From: Streptomyces adelaidensis
Lineage (GTDB): Bacteria; Actinomycetota; Actinomycetes; Streptomycetales; Streptomycetaceae
NCBI RefSeq assembly: GCF_016598475.1
Contig: NZ_JAEMUX010000031.1
Coordinates: 20,734-84,733, forward strand
Direction of reading: 5' to 3'
Length of the DNA stretch: 64,000 nt
In this document: positions 7,543-17,110 of the stretch, in pieces
How positions within the stretch are numbered: the stretch's first letter is position 1
Layout of the letters: each line of letters opens with the position of its first letter
Translations under genes and position numbers: made by a program
The notes under the pieces: model-generated
The model's input: the letters and a program-made list of their open reading frames with translations, nothing else
Told to the model about the DNA's origin: nothing
The model's database searches: none

Positions 7543-8799
7543 GTGAGCACCTTCCAGCGCGCGAGGGCATGGCTGACGGCGCACCCCATGGCGCTGGACG
7601 CGGCCCTCGCCCTCGGCGTCCTCGTCACGATGATGGCGGGCTCGTTCATCGACCCGCACGCCGAGCACGGCGGCAAATGGGGCGCCCGCACCCCCGACGC
7701 GCTCAGCATCGCGCTCATGGTGGCCGCCGCCGCCCTCCTGGTGGCCCGCCGCCGGGCCCCCATGCCCGTACTGGCGGCGACCTCCGCCCTCACCATCGCC
7801 GAGCTGGTGACCGGCGACCCCCGCGCCCCCGTCGCGATGTCCGCCGTCGTCGCCCTCTACACCGTCGCCTCCACCACCGACCGCCCCACCACCTGGCGCG
7901 TCGGCCTGCTCACGATGACGGTCCTGACCGGCACGGCCATGCTCGCCGGCCCCCTCGCCTGGTACGACCAGGAGAACCTCGGCATCTTCGCCTGGACCGG
8001 CATGGCCGCCACGGCGGGGGACGCCGTACGCAGCCGCCGCGCCTTCGTGCACGCCATCCGGGAACGCGCCGAACGGGCGGAACGCACCCGCGAGGAGGAG
8101 GCCCGCCGCCGGGTCGCCGAGGAACGCCTGCGGATCGCCCGCGACCTGCACGACGTCGTCGCCCACCACATCGCCCTCGTCAACGTCCAGGCCGGAGTCG
8201 CCGCCCACGTCATGGACAAACGGCCCGACCAGGCCAAGGAAGCCCTCGCCCACGTCCGCGAGGCCAGCCGCTCCGCACTCAACGAACTCCGCGCCACGGT
8301 CGGCCTGCTCCGCCAGTCCGGCGACCCCGAGGCCCCCACCGAACCCGCCCCCGGCCTGGAACGGCTCGACGAACTCGTCGGCACCTTCCACAGCGCGGGC
8401 CTCGCCGTCGAGGTGGCCCGCACCGACGAGGGCACCCCCCTCCCGGCGGCCGTCGACCTCGCCGCGTACCGCGTCATCCAGGAAGCCCTCACCAATGTGC
8501 GCAAGCACGCGGGCCAGGAGGCGAAGGCCGAGGTCAGCGTCGTACGCGTCGGCCCGAACATGGAGATCACGGTCCTCGACAACGGCACCGGCCTCGACAC
8601 GAGCACCGGTCAGGACGACGCCGCCGAGGGCGCCGGCGGTGGCCACGGCCTGCTCGGCATGCGCGAACGCGTCGCCGCCCTCGGCGGCGCCCTCACCACC
8701 GGCCCCCGCTACGGCGGCGGCTTCCGGGTCCATGCGATCCTGCCGCTCAAGACCTCAGCGACCGCCGTGGAAGAAGCGGAAGCAGCCGTACGACCGTGA
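7543..8799 (+). CDS. NarL-type sensor histidine kinase
   Basis: A 418-residue membrane histidine kinase starting at GTG 7543 (VSTFQRARAWLTAHPM). Four or five hydrophobic segments occupy residues ~15-150. A HisKA_3 dimerisation domain follows, with the phosphoacceptor His203 in RDLHDVVAHH. The HATPase domain contains EALTNVRKHAG (N box), VLDNGTGLD and GGGHGLLGMRER (G boxes). Its partner regulator begins 22 bases downstream. Linkage to pspA suggests envelope stress, but the signal is unknown. The ribosome-binding site is weak, so the exact start is uncertain. Confidence 0.9.
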   Translation: MSTFQRARAWLTAHPMALDAALALGVLVTMMAGSFIDPHAEHGGKWGARTPDALSIALMVAAAALLVARRRAPMPVLAATSALTIAELVTGDPRAPVAMSAVVALYTVASTTDRPTTWRVGLLTMTVLTGTAMLAGPLAWYDQENLGIFAWTGMAATAGDAVRSRRAFVHAIRERAERAERTREEEARRRVAEERLRIARDLHDVVAHHIALVNVQAGVAAHVMDKRPDQAKEALAHVREASRSALNELRATVGLLRQSGDPEAPTEPAPGLERLDELVGTFHSAGLAVEVARTDEGTPLPAAVDLAAYRVIQEALTNVRKHAGQEAKAEVSVVRVGPNMEITVLDNGTGLDTSTGQDDAAEGAGGGHGLLGMRERVAALGGALTTGPRYGGGFRVHAILPLKTSATAVEEAEAAVRP

Positions 8800-8821
8800 C
8801 CAGCGCCCCGGGGGACCCCGT

Positions 8822-9511
8822 ATGACCATCCGTGTCCTGCTCGCCGACGACCAGGCCCTGCTGCGCAGCGCCTTCCGGGTGCTCGTCGACTCGGAGCCGG
8901 ACATGGAGGTCGTGGGGGAGGCCGCGGACGGGGCGCAGGCGGTGCGGCTCGCGAAGGAGGAGCGCGCCGACGTGGTGCTGATGGACATCCGGATGCCCGG
9001 CACCGACGGACTCGCCGCCACCCGCATGATCAGCGCCGATCCGGCCCTCGCCCATGTCCGGGTCGTCATCCTCACCACCTTCGAGGTCGACGACTACGTC
9101 GTGCGGTCGCTGCGCGCGGGCGCCTCCGGCTTCCTCGGCAAGGGCTCCGAGCCGGACGAACTGCTCAACGCGATCCGGGTCGCCGCCGGCGGCGAGGCGC
9201 TGCTGTCACCCACCGCGACCAAGGGCCTGATCGCCCGTTTCCTCGCCCAGCCGGACGACTCGGCCGACGGCGAGGGCGGTGCCGCCGCCCGCTCCCAGCG
9301 GCTCGGCACGCTGACGACCCGGGAGCGCGAGGTCCTCGTCCAGGTCGCGGCCGGGCACTCCAACGACGAGATCGCCGAGCGTCTCGCGGTCAGCCCGCTG
9401 ACGGTGAAGACACACGTCAACCGGGCCATGGCCAAGCTCGGCGCGCGCGACCGCGCCCAACTGGTGGTCTTCGCGTACGAGTCGGGACTGGTACGCCCAA
9501 GGGTGGACTGA
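8822..9511 (+). CDS. NarL/FixJ-family response regulator
   Basis: A 229-residue regulator: a receiver domain with acidic pair DD near residue 9, phosphoacceptor Asp55 in VVLMDIRMPG, and the conserved Thr/Lys region VVILTTFEVDDY ... FLGKGSEPDEL. A LuxR-type helix-turn-helix follows, LTTREREVLVQVAAGHSNDE with VSPLTVKTHVNRAMAKL as recognition helix. The ATG at 8822 follows a G-rich stretch. It is co-transcribed with the kinase at 7543 and likely controls its own operon or the pspA locus. Confidence 0.93.
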   Translation: MTIRVLLADDQALLRSAFRVLVDSEPDMEVVGEAADGAQAVRLAKEERADVVLMDIRMPGTDGLAATRMISADPALAHVRVVILTTFEVDDYVVRSLRAGASGFLGKGSEPDELLNAIRVAAGGEALLSPTATKGLIARFLAQPDDSADGEGGAAARSQRLGTLTTREREVLVQVAAGHSNDEIAERLAVSPLTVKTHVNRAMAKLGARDRAQLVVFAYESGLVRPRVD

Positions 9512-9705
9512 AAGCCGCCCCGCTCTACTGCGACCGGAGTATGCGCCGGATAAGGAAATGGACCTGGGGAGCGAGGGATCGGGGCCCTCCCATGGCCCAG
9601 GGTGTGGAGTGAGCGCGCACAACTGCGTCACAGAGACGACACAGGTGCGCTCGGCACGCTCGTCCTCCGCTCACGCCACACGCCACAGAAGAGAGACCCT
9701 GACCC

Positions 9706-12700
9706 ATGTCCTGGCTGTCTCGGTTCAGCGTCTCTGATCGGCTTGGTTTCCTGGGTCGTCCTGGGTGATCCGGGGCGACGTCGGGTGGTCGGCTCGCGGT
9801 GGTGCCAGGCGGGGGTTGGAGTCCCGTCGGGTGCGAGCCGGTTTCCGGCCGCGAGGCGCGGGGCCGGTGCCGATCGCGTTCGGCTCCTGCTGCTGTTCAC
9901 GTCGCTGGCGGCGACGTGTCTGGCGCGGTGGAGGCCGCCCTGCCGGACGCTTTCCGTTCCGGTGTGGACCCGGATGGGGATGGGATCCCGCGTCGCTTCC
10001 CGGGCGCGGGGTGTTGTGTTGCGGGAGCGGTGTTTCCGGTCCCTGAAAGCGCCGCCGGTATGGAGACTTGGCGACCTGCTAACCAACCTGACGCCGACCG
10101 CCTCGCCCGCCACCCCGGCCCTGGACGCACCACTCGAATCGGTCGCGCCCTGAACATCCGTGCGATCATCCGAGGCCAGGTCACCGTCGCCGGCGTCCGG
10201 GACGTCCAGGTCGCCGTCACCCCCGACGACGCGAAGCTGGCGAAGGCGGGCCTGACCACGATGGCGCTCTCGCAGGCCCTCCAGGTCGGCGGCGTCACCG
10301 TCCCCGCGGGCTCCTTCGACGAGGACGGCGCCAACCGCACGGTCCAGGTAGGCGGGGGCTTCACTTCGCTGGAGCAGATCGAGGACCTGATGGTGCGGGG
10401 CGAGGGCGCCAAGAAGCCCGTACGCCTCGCCGACGTCGCCACCGTCAAGGAGGAGCAGGCCAAGGCCGACTCCATCACCCGGACGAACGGCGAGCCCAGC
10501 CTCGCGATCACGGTCACCATGGACCGGGGCGGCAGCGCGGTCGCCATCTCCGAGGCCGTCGAGGACAAGCTGCCGGACCTGCGCCGCGACCTGGGCTCCG
10601 ACGCCACCGTCACCGTGGTCAGCGACCAGGGCCCGGCGGTCTCCAAGTCCATCGACGGCCTGACCACCGAGGGCGCGCTGGGCCTCCTCTTCGCGGTCCT
10701 GGTCATCCTGGTCTTCCTGGCGTCGATCCGCTCCACGCTGGTGACGGCGGTGTCGATCCCGCTGTCGGTGGTGCTGGCCCTGATCGTCCTGTGGACCCGC
10801 GACCTCTCCCTCAACATGCTGACGCTCGGCGCGCTGACCATCGCCATCGGCCGTGTCGTGGACGACTCGATCGTCGTCCTGGAGAACATCAAGCGCCACC
10901 TCGGCTACGGCGAGGAGCGCCAGGAGGCCATCCTCAAGGCGGTCCGCGAGGTGGCCGGCGCGGTCACCTCCTCCACCCTGACGACGGTCGCGGTCTTCCT
11001 CCCGATCGGCCTGACCGGCGGCATGGTGGGCGAGCTGTTCGGCAGCTTCTCCCTGACCGTGACGGCGGCCCTGCTGGCCTCCCTGCTGGTCTCGCTGACC
11101 GTGGTCCCCGTCCTGTCGTACTGGTTCCTGCGCGCCCCGAAGGGCACGCCCGAGGACGCCGACGAGGCGCGCCGCAAGGCGGAGGAGAAGGAGGCGAAGA
11201 GCCGCCTCCAGCGCTTCTACGTCCCCGTCCTGCGCTTCGCCACGCGTCGCCGGCTGACCAGCGTGGCCATCGCGGCCGTCGTCCTGATCGGCACGTTCGG
11301 CATGGCCCCGCTGCTGAAGACGAACTTCTTCGACGCGGGCGAGCAGGAAGTCCTCAGTCTCAAGCAGGAGTTGAAGCCCGGCACCAGCCTGGCGGCGACG
11401 GACGAGCAGACGAAGAAGGTCGAGAAACTGCTCGCCGGCACCGAGGGCGTCAAGGACTACCAGGTCACCATCGGCTCCTCCGGCTTCCTGGCCGCGTTCG
11501 GCGGTGGCACGGACTCCAACCAGGCGTCGTACTCCGTCATGCTGGGCGACTCGGCCTCGGCGTCGGACGTCCAGGACCGCGTCGAGAAGGGCCTGGCCGG
11601 ACTCTCCGGCGTCGGTACGACGACCGTCGTGGCCGGTGACGGCTTCGGCAGCCAGGACCTGAGCGTGGTCGTGACGGCCGCGGACGCCGAGGTGCTGCGC
11701 AAGGCGGCCGAGCAGGTCCGCGACGCGGTCTCGACCCTGGACGACGTCACGGACGTCACGAGCGACCTCGCCCAGAGCGTGCCCCGCATCTCGGTCAAGT
11801 CCACCGACAAGGCGGCCGCGGCCGGCTTCGACGATCAGACCCTCGGCGCTGCCGTCGCCCAGGCCGTACGCGGTACGACCAGCGGCCGGGCCGTCCTGGA
11901 CGACACCGAGCGGAACGTCGTCATCAAGTCGGCGAAGCCCGCCGAGACCCTTCAGGAGCTGCGGGACCTGCGGCTGGGCGCGGTGCGGCTGAGCGACATC
12001 GCGGATGTCGAGCTGGTGGACGGCCCCGTCTCCATGACCCGTATCGACGGCCGGCGGGCCGCGACGATCACGGCGAAGCCGACGGGCGACAACACCGGCG
12101 CGGTCAGCTCGGACCTCACGGCCAAGCTGAACGCCCTCGACCTCCCCGAGGGCGCCACCGCCGACATCGGCGGCGTCTCCCAGGACCAGGACGAGGCCTT
12201 CGCCTCCCTCGGCCTCGCGATGCTCGCGGCGATCGCGATCGTCTTCATGCTGCTGGTGGCGACCTTCCGGTCCCTGATCCAGCCACTGATCCTGTTGGTC
12301 TCCATCCCGTTCGCCGCCACCGGCGCGATCGGTCTGCTCATCATCACCGGCACCCCGATGGGTGTCCCCGCGATGATCGGCATGCTGATGCTCATCGGCA
12401 TCGTGGTGACCAACGCGATCGTGCTCATCGACCTCGTCAACCAGTACCGGAGTCAGGGCTACGGCGTTGTCGAGGCGGTCATCGAAGGCGGCCGCCACCG
12501 GCTCCGCCCCATCCTGATGACAGCCCTCGCGACCATCTTCGCGCTCCTCCCCATGGCCCTCGGCGTCACCGGCGAAGGCGGCTTCATCGCCCAACCCCTG
12601 GCCGTGGTCGTCATCGGCGGCCTCATCACCTCCACCCTCCTCACCCTCCTCCTGGGCGCGACCCTCTACACGATGATCGAGCTCCGGAAGGAACGACGGG

Positions 12701-12771
12701 CGAAGCGGAAGGCCCTGAAGGGCGCCGACACGCCGTCTCCGTCACCGGAGCCGGAGCCCGCGGGGGTCTAG
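9706..12771 (+). pseudogene. RND (AcrB/HAE1-type) efflux transporter gene with decayed 5' end
   Basis: From about 10174 to 12771 the frame encodes most of an RND permease: GQVTVAGVRDVQVAV, the transmembrane aspartates in GRVVDDSIVVLENI, and later repeats with QPLILLVSIPFAATGAIGLL and NAIVLIDLVNQYR. The normal start is still visible at ATG 9706 (MSWLSRFSVSD), but that frame hits TGA at 9766. The first membrane-helix remnant (ASLIGLVSWVVLG) is in another frame from 9728. About 150 residues (TM1 and the first porter subdomain) are missing or unreadable, although the ~400-bp gap is almost long enough to hold them. A frame open from 9799 has no family similarity at its start. The pump is probably non-functional unless an unseen start rescues a truncated protein. 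Confidence 0.75.
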
Positions 12772-12805
12772 CCGGGGGAGATTCGCCCCCCCCCGAAATG
12801 AAAAA

Positions 12806-12834
12806 GGGGTGCCCCTCACACAGAGGGGCACCCC
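12806..12834. terminator. bidirectional hairpin terminator
   Basis: Stem ggggtgcccct / aggggcacccc with a seven-base loop, preceded by aaaaa and followed by gaatt. It lies between the convergent RND and nadA genes. Confidence 0.85.
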
Positions 12835-12843
12835 GAATTCGCG

Positions 12844-14028
12844 TTACGGCAGAGCCAACATCCGCTCCAGCGCCAGCTTCGCGAACGCCTCCGTCTCCTT
12901 GTCGACCTCGATGCGGTTGACGAGATTGCCCTCGGCGAGGGACTCCAGAGCCCACACCAGGTGAGGAAGGTCGATGCGATTCATGGTGGAGCAGAAGCAG
13001 ACCGTACGGTCGAGGAACACGATCTCCTTGCCCTCGGGCGCGAAACGGTTCGCCAGCCGCCGCACCAGGTTCAGCTCGGTCCCGATGGCCCACTTGGACC
13101 CGGCGGGAGCGGCTTCGAGCGCCTTGATGATGTATTCGGTCGACCCGACATAATCCGCCGCCGCCACGACCTCGTGCCGGCACTCGGGATGGACGAGGAC
13201 GTTCACCCCCGGAATCCGCTCCCGGACGTCGTTCACGGACTGCAGACTGAACCGCCCGTGCACGGAGCAGTGCCCCCGCCACAGAATCATCTCGGCGTTC
13301 CGCAACTGCTCGACCGTGAGCCCCCCACCCGGCTTGTGCGGGTTGTAGAGGACACAGTCGTCGAGCGACAGCCCCATGTCCCGCACGGCGGTGTTGCGCC
13401 CCAGGTGCTGGTCCGGCAGGAACAGCACCTTCTCACCCTGCTCGAAGGCCCAGTCCAGCGCCCGTTTCGCGTTCGACGAGGTGCAGATCGTGCCGCCGTG
13501 CTTGCCGGTGAAGGCCTTGATGTCGGCGGAGGAGTTCATGTACGAGACGGGCACGACCTGCTCGGCTATGCCCGCCTCGGTCAGTACGTCCCAGCACTCG
13601 GCGACCTGCTCGGCGGTGGCCATGTCGGCCATGGAGCACCCGGCGGCGAGGTCGGGCAGCACGACCTTCTGGTCGTCGCCGGTCAGGATGTCCGCCGACT
13701 CGGCCATGAAGTGCACACCGCAGAACACGATGTACTCGGCCTCGGGCCGCGCCGCCGCGTCCCGGGCCAGCTTGAAGGAGTCGCCCGTGACGTCCGCGAA
13801 CTGGATGACCTCGTCGCGCTGGTAGTGGTGGCCGAGCACGAAGACCTTGTCCCCGAGCTTCTCCTTGGCCGCGCGGGCGCGCTCCACCAGGTCGGGGTCG
13901 GACGGGGAGGGGAGGTCGCCGGGGCAGTCGACACCGCGCTCGCTCCTCGGGTCGGCCTCCCGGCCGAGCAGCAGCAGGGCGAGGGGCGACGGCTGTACGT
14001 CGAGCTCCTGGGTCTGGGCGGTGGTCAC
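12844..14028 (-). CDS. nadA: quinolinate synthase
   Basis: NadA condenses iminoaspartate with dihydroxyacetone phosphate to quinolinate in de novo NAD synthesis, using a [4Fe-4S] cluster. The 394-residue product shows VFVLGHHYQRDEVIQFADVTGDS, the cysteine motifs CGVHFMAES, CSVHGRF and CFCSTMNRIDLP, and HPECRHEVV. The chosen start is GTG 14028 with AAGGG eight bases upstream; an upstream ATG at 14124 would add an unconserved segment. nadB and nadC are not adjacent. The dependence on an Fe-S cluster fits the neighbouring IscA-type gene transcribed divergently. Confidence 0.95.
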   Translation of the reverse strand: MTTAQTQELDVQPSPLALLLLGREADPRSERGVDCPGDLPSPSDPDLVERARAAKEKLGDKVFVLGHHYQRDEVIQFADVTGDSFKLARDAAARPEAEYIVFCGVHFMAESADILTGDDQKVVLPDLAAGCSMADMATAEQVAECWDVLTEAGIAEQVVPVSYMNSSADIKAFTGKHGGTICTSSNAKRALDWAFEQGEKVLFLPDQHLGRNTAVRDMGLSLDDCVLYNPHKPGGGLTVEQLRNAEMILWRGHCSVHGRFSLQSVNDVRERIPGVNVLVHPECRHEVVAAADYVGSTEYIIKALEAAPAGSKWAIGTELNLVRRLANRFAPEGKEIVFLDRTVCFCSTMNRIDLPHLVWALESLAEGNLVNRIEVDKETEAFAKLALERMLALP

Positions 14029-14427
14029 GACACGCACCCTTTCTGTTCTGCGGCTCGCCGGCCCAGAGATGGGCCGGCGGGACATTCGGGCTAGCCTTTT
14101 CGTCGAAATGACGCTATCTATCATAACCGCTTCACGTCACGTTGACGATGCCCATAGCGTCGATGTGACGTGAATCCCGGTGGTGTGAATCCCGACGGCG
14201 CCATGAGCGTGCCCGGCTCGGCGCCATGACCGTGCCCGGCGCGGCGCGGCGACCATGCCCCACGTGGCGTTGTCCACAGTGGCCGGCGACCCGGTGCCCA
14301 CTCCCCGGGCCATGTGCGAGCATGAAGAGTGACGCGAAGGAAATCCGCTTGGCCCCGGAATGAATGCGGGGCCCCGGCGGTTGCACTCGTCGGAAAGCAG
14401 TCTCCGTACAACCCGGGAGAGATGTAG
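14029..14427. promoter_or_regulatory. divergent nadA / iscA-like promoter region with long palindrome
   Basis: A 399-bp non-coding spacer. It contains a perfect 10-bp inverted repeat TTCACGTCAC (14131-14140) / GTGACGTGAA (14165-14174) that flanks a second imperfect repeat (TTGACG / CGTCGA). An overlapping pair GACGCTAT (14110-14117) / ATAGCGTC (14154-14161) is also present. Further right are short direct repeats: gtgaatcccg twice, and gcgccatgascgtgcccggc twice, at 14199-14247. The palindrome is a plausible operator for nadA; no regulator is encoded nearby. Confidence 0.5.
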
Positions 14428-14784
14428 ATGTCCGTATCGGACGAGTCCACCACCGTCACCGACGGCATCGTCCTGTCCGACGCCGCGGCGGCGAAGGTCA
14501 GGGCCCTGCTCGACCAGGAAGGCCGTGACGACCTGGCGCTGCGTGTCGCTGTTCAGCCCGGCGGCTGCTCCGGCCTGCGCTACCAGCTCTTCTTCGACGA
14601 GCGCTCCCTCGACGGTGACGTCGTCAAGGACTTCGACGGGGTCAAGGTCATCACCGACCGCATGAGCGCTCCCTACCTGGGCGGCGCCTCCATCGACTTC
14701 GTCGACACCATCGAGAAGCAGGGCTTCACCATCGACAACCCCAACGCGACGGGCTCCTGCGCCTGCGGTGACTCCTTCAACTAG
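14428..14784 (+). CDS. A-type iron-sulfur carrier/insertion protein (IscA/ErpA/HesB)
   Basis: A 118-residue A-type carrier with the three conserved cysteines: GGCSGLRYQLFFDE and the C-terminal CACGDSF. The ATG follows gggagagatgtag. A-type carriers hand Fe-S clusters to apoproteins. Nearby clients include the Rieske protein QcrA and NadA. The M. tuberculosis homologue Rv2204c lies in the same neighbourhood (recalled gene order). Transcribed alone; a strong hairpin follows the gene. Confidence 0.94.
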   Translation: MSVSDESTTVTDGIVLSDAAAAKVRALLDQEGRDDLALRVAVQPGGCSGLRYQLFFDERSLDGDVVKDFDGVKVITDRMSAPYLGGASIDFVDTIEKQGFTIDNPNATGSCACGDSFN

Positions 14785-14816
14785 AGTCCCCGCGCACGCG
14801 ACGCGAGTACGGCACG

Positions 14817-14857
14817 ACGAAGGCGGCGTCCCCCTCCGACGGGGACGCCGCCTTCGT
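14817..14857. terminator. rho-independent terminator after the iscA-like gene
   Basis: Perfect 17-bp stem acgaaggcggcgtcccc / ggggacgccgccttcgt with a seven-base loop, between two convergent genes. Confidence 0.88.
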
Positions 14858-14917
14858 ACGTCTGGTTGGTAGGTCCGGACACCGGAACGCGGTGGAGACG
14901 GTGTGCGGCGGAGCCGC

Positions 14918-16681
14918 CTACCGCGGCTCCAGCTCCGCGATCCCGCCCTTCGCGATCTCCTTGCCGTCCGACCCGACCACTTCGCGGTCGCCGAGCGGCT
15001 CGTCCAACTGCACGGTCCGCTCCATCGCCTTGGCGATCATGATGCAGACCTTGCCCTCCCACGGTGTGTCGGTCACGGTGACCGTCACCTCGCCCGACTC
15101 CTCGCTCACCGAGGCCGCGTAGTCGCTGCACACGCCGCCCCAGAAGGTGACGGTCAGCTTCTCGCCGTCGACCTCGTAGCCCTGGACGCGTACATCCCGC
15201 GAGGACGGACCCGTGGAGGGCGTGTCGCCCGGTTCGGCGGACTCCTCGGTCGGCTCCGCCGGCGGCTCGGGGGCGGCCAGATACGTCGGGTCGATCGCCG
15301 GATGCGTCACCGTGAAGGTGGCCTCGGCCCCCTGCGGCCGTACCTCGAACATCCAGGACGGCACCAGCGCCGGCCGGCCGTCCACCTGGTGCGAGGCGAG
15401 CCCGAACACCGCGTCCTCGACGGTGACCGCCTCCGGCGTCGGCGCCGTGGTCACCCGCTCGCACGGCGTCCCGGTCGCCACGGCCGTCCCGCCGTCCGCA
15501 CCCTCCAGCGGTACGGGACCGGTGCAGCCGCCCACGCCCCCGCGCGCGGTGCCGGCGCCCTGACCCGAGCCGTTCATCAGCTCCAGCGCCCGCTCCGCGT
15601 CGACCACGGGATACGTGTCGCTCTTCACCGGCGTCTTCAGGTTGCCGCTGCCGCCGAGCACTTGGCCGTCGGCGCCGACCTGGACACCGGTCGACCAGCC
15701 GTACGTGGGCAGCCCGCCGACCTCGGGATCGGCGTTCACCACCCGTATGGCGCCCAGGAGTTGCGTCGCGTCGAGCTTGGCCTCGTCCTGGCCGGCGGCC
15801 TTGAGCACCGGGGCCGCCGCCTTCTTGGCCGCCGCCTCACTCACCGCCTCGCCGCCCTCGGCCACGCTGCCGGAGGTGCAGACATCGACCTTCTGGCAGT
15901 TGTCGGTGCCCGGCGTGTACCGGTTGAACGTCCAGGTCCCCGGTGACCGCTTGTCGACCCGGAGAACCGGTCCCGAACCGTCGCCCGCGCTCCCCACCCG
16001 CCAGGCCTCACCCTCGGCCGTCGGCGTACCTTCCACACCGAGCGCCTTCGCGAGCCGGGCCACCTCGGCGGCCGTCACGTCGCCCTTGACCGAGTACACG
16101 GGAGCGGAGCCGGGACCGTCGGGCAGATCGCCGGCCGCTCGATAGGTCACGCCGTTCGGGTTCGGCTCGCCCGGAGCGATGCCGGCCGAACCGCCGTCGG
16201 TGTACCCGTCGAGCGCCAGCGGCGGGGGAGTGCCGTCCCCGCCGGGCGAACCGGTCCCTTCGGACCCACCGGAAGCGGTGGCGGCGAGCAGCGCCCCGCC
16301 ACCCCCGACCAGCAGCACCGCGGCGGCCACCGACGCCACGACCACCCGGGAACGCCGGCGGCGCGGCCGCTCGGCACCGCCGACTTCTACGACGTGACTC
16401 TCATCGCCACGTTCATCGCTGCTCTCGTCGCCATGCTCATCGCCACTCTCGCCGCCGCTGTCGTCAGCGGCCCGCGCATCCTCGTCCCTCTCGGAGCCCG
16501 CACCGTCGTCCGCGTCACTCCCCGCAGCCGCATCGGCCTTGTTGTCACCGGCGGCCTCGTCGGCTTCCTTGGCCCCCTCGGCCTCAGTGACGTCATCCCC
16601 GGCAGCCCTGAGCTCCTCGGTGGCTTCGGGCTCGGTGCCCTCGTCCGGGTTCTCGGGGTTGTCGGGTCGCTCGGAGTTCAC
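14918..16681 (-). CDS. membrane-anchored protein with acidic cytoplasmic domain
   Basis: A 587-residue protein starting at GTG 16681 after AAGGAGCGATGCG. The first ~90 residues are highly acidic low complexity (Asp/Glu/Ala, with DEHGDESSDERGDES). A basic RPRRRRSR stop signal and a single hydrophobic helix (VVVASVAAAVLLVGGGGALLA) follow around residues 107-130. The remaining ~450 residues are predicted extracytoplasmic, with paired Cys (NCQKVDVC), VYSVKGDVTAAEVARLAKAL, and a C-terminal WGGVCSDYAASV domain. It is conserved among streptomycetes in this position as far as I recall; function unknown. Confidence 0.8.
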   Translation of the reverse strand: MNSERPDNPENPDEGTEPEATEELRAAGDDVTEAEGAKEADEAAGDNKADAAAGSDADDGAGSERDEDARAADDSGGESGDEHGDESSDERGDESHVVEVGGAERPRRRRSRVVVASVAAAVLLVGGGGALLAATASGGSEGTGSPGGDGTPPPLALDGYTDGGSAGIAPGEPNPNGVTYRAAGDLPDGPGSAPVYSVKGDVTAAEVARLAKALGVEGTPTAEGEAWRVGSAGDGSGPVLRVDKRSPGTWTFNRYTPGTDNCQKVDVCTSGSVAEGGEAVSEAAAKKAAAPVLKAAGQDEAKLDATQLLGAIRVVNADPEVGGLPTYGWSTGVQVGADGQVLGGSGNLKTPVKSDTYPVVDAERALELMNGSGQGAGTARGGVGGCTGPVPLEGADGGTAVATGTPCERVTTAPTPEAVTVEDAVFGLASHQVDGRPALVPSWMFEVRPQGAEATFTVTHPAIDPTYLAAPEPPAEPTEESAEPGDTPSTGPSSRDVRVQGYEVDGEKLTVTFWGGVCSDYAASVSEESGEVTVTVTDTPWEGKVCIMIAKAMERTVQLDEPLGDREVVGSDGKEIAKGGIAELEPR

Positions 16682-16765
16682 CGCATCGCTCCTTCGGCAG
16701 GTCGTACACCGCATCCCCTATACGGGGGACAGCGATGGGACGCGGCGGAGGAGCCGACGGTTCCC

Positions 16766-16975
16766 TCAGTCGCCGTAGTCGGACATCGCGTCCACCAGTC
16801 GCGCGGAGGTCACCGGCACCGTCACCCCGTGAATGAGCGAAGGGGACACCGGAGCCGTAATGACCTTCGCGGGGGCCGCCCAGTGCGGAGCCATCCGCGC
16901 GCAGTCGCCGCGCAGCGCCGCCAGGCCCGCGTCCGGGTCGAACGGGACGGTGCCGGGGATCTTGGGGTTCGTCAT
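16766..16975 (-). CDS. small conserved hypothetical protein
   Basis: A 69-residue protein (MTNPKIPGTVPFDPDAGLAA ... VDAMSDYGD) with two tryptophan/proline-containing segments and no signal or membrane helix. ATG 16975 has only a weak upstream purine run. It lies between the membrane protein and the divergent sugar kinase and may be in one transcript with the former (gap 84 bases). Unrecognised. Confidence 0.62.
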   Translation of the reverse strand: MTNPKIPGTVPFDPDAGLAALRGDCARMAPHWAAPAKVITAPVSPSLIHGVTVPVTSARLVDAMSDYGD

Positions 16976-17110
16976 AACCGCACCGTATGCATCGCGAACC
17001 CCACGAAGAAAGACCTACTATCGGGTAGTTTTGCCTGCTTCAGAGCGAGTGGACGACCCGGTAGCGTGAACTGTCAATCCCCTCTTCCTTCGCAGGAGCG
17101 TGTCCTCGCC

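Noticed and set aside
9706..10180. Insertion sequence or intein disrupting the RND gene
   Set aside because: No transposase, terminal inverted repeats, target duplication or intein motifs; gap length fits in-place decay.
9628..12594. 988-residue open frame on the minus strand across the RND gene
   Set aside because: Opposite-strand frame created by GC3 bias; composition is His/Asp/Arg/Gly-rich with no domain, and the plus strand carries a clear RND permease.
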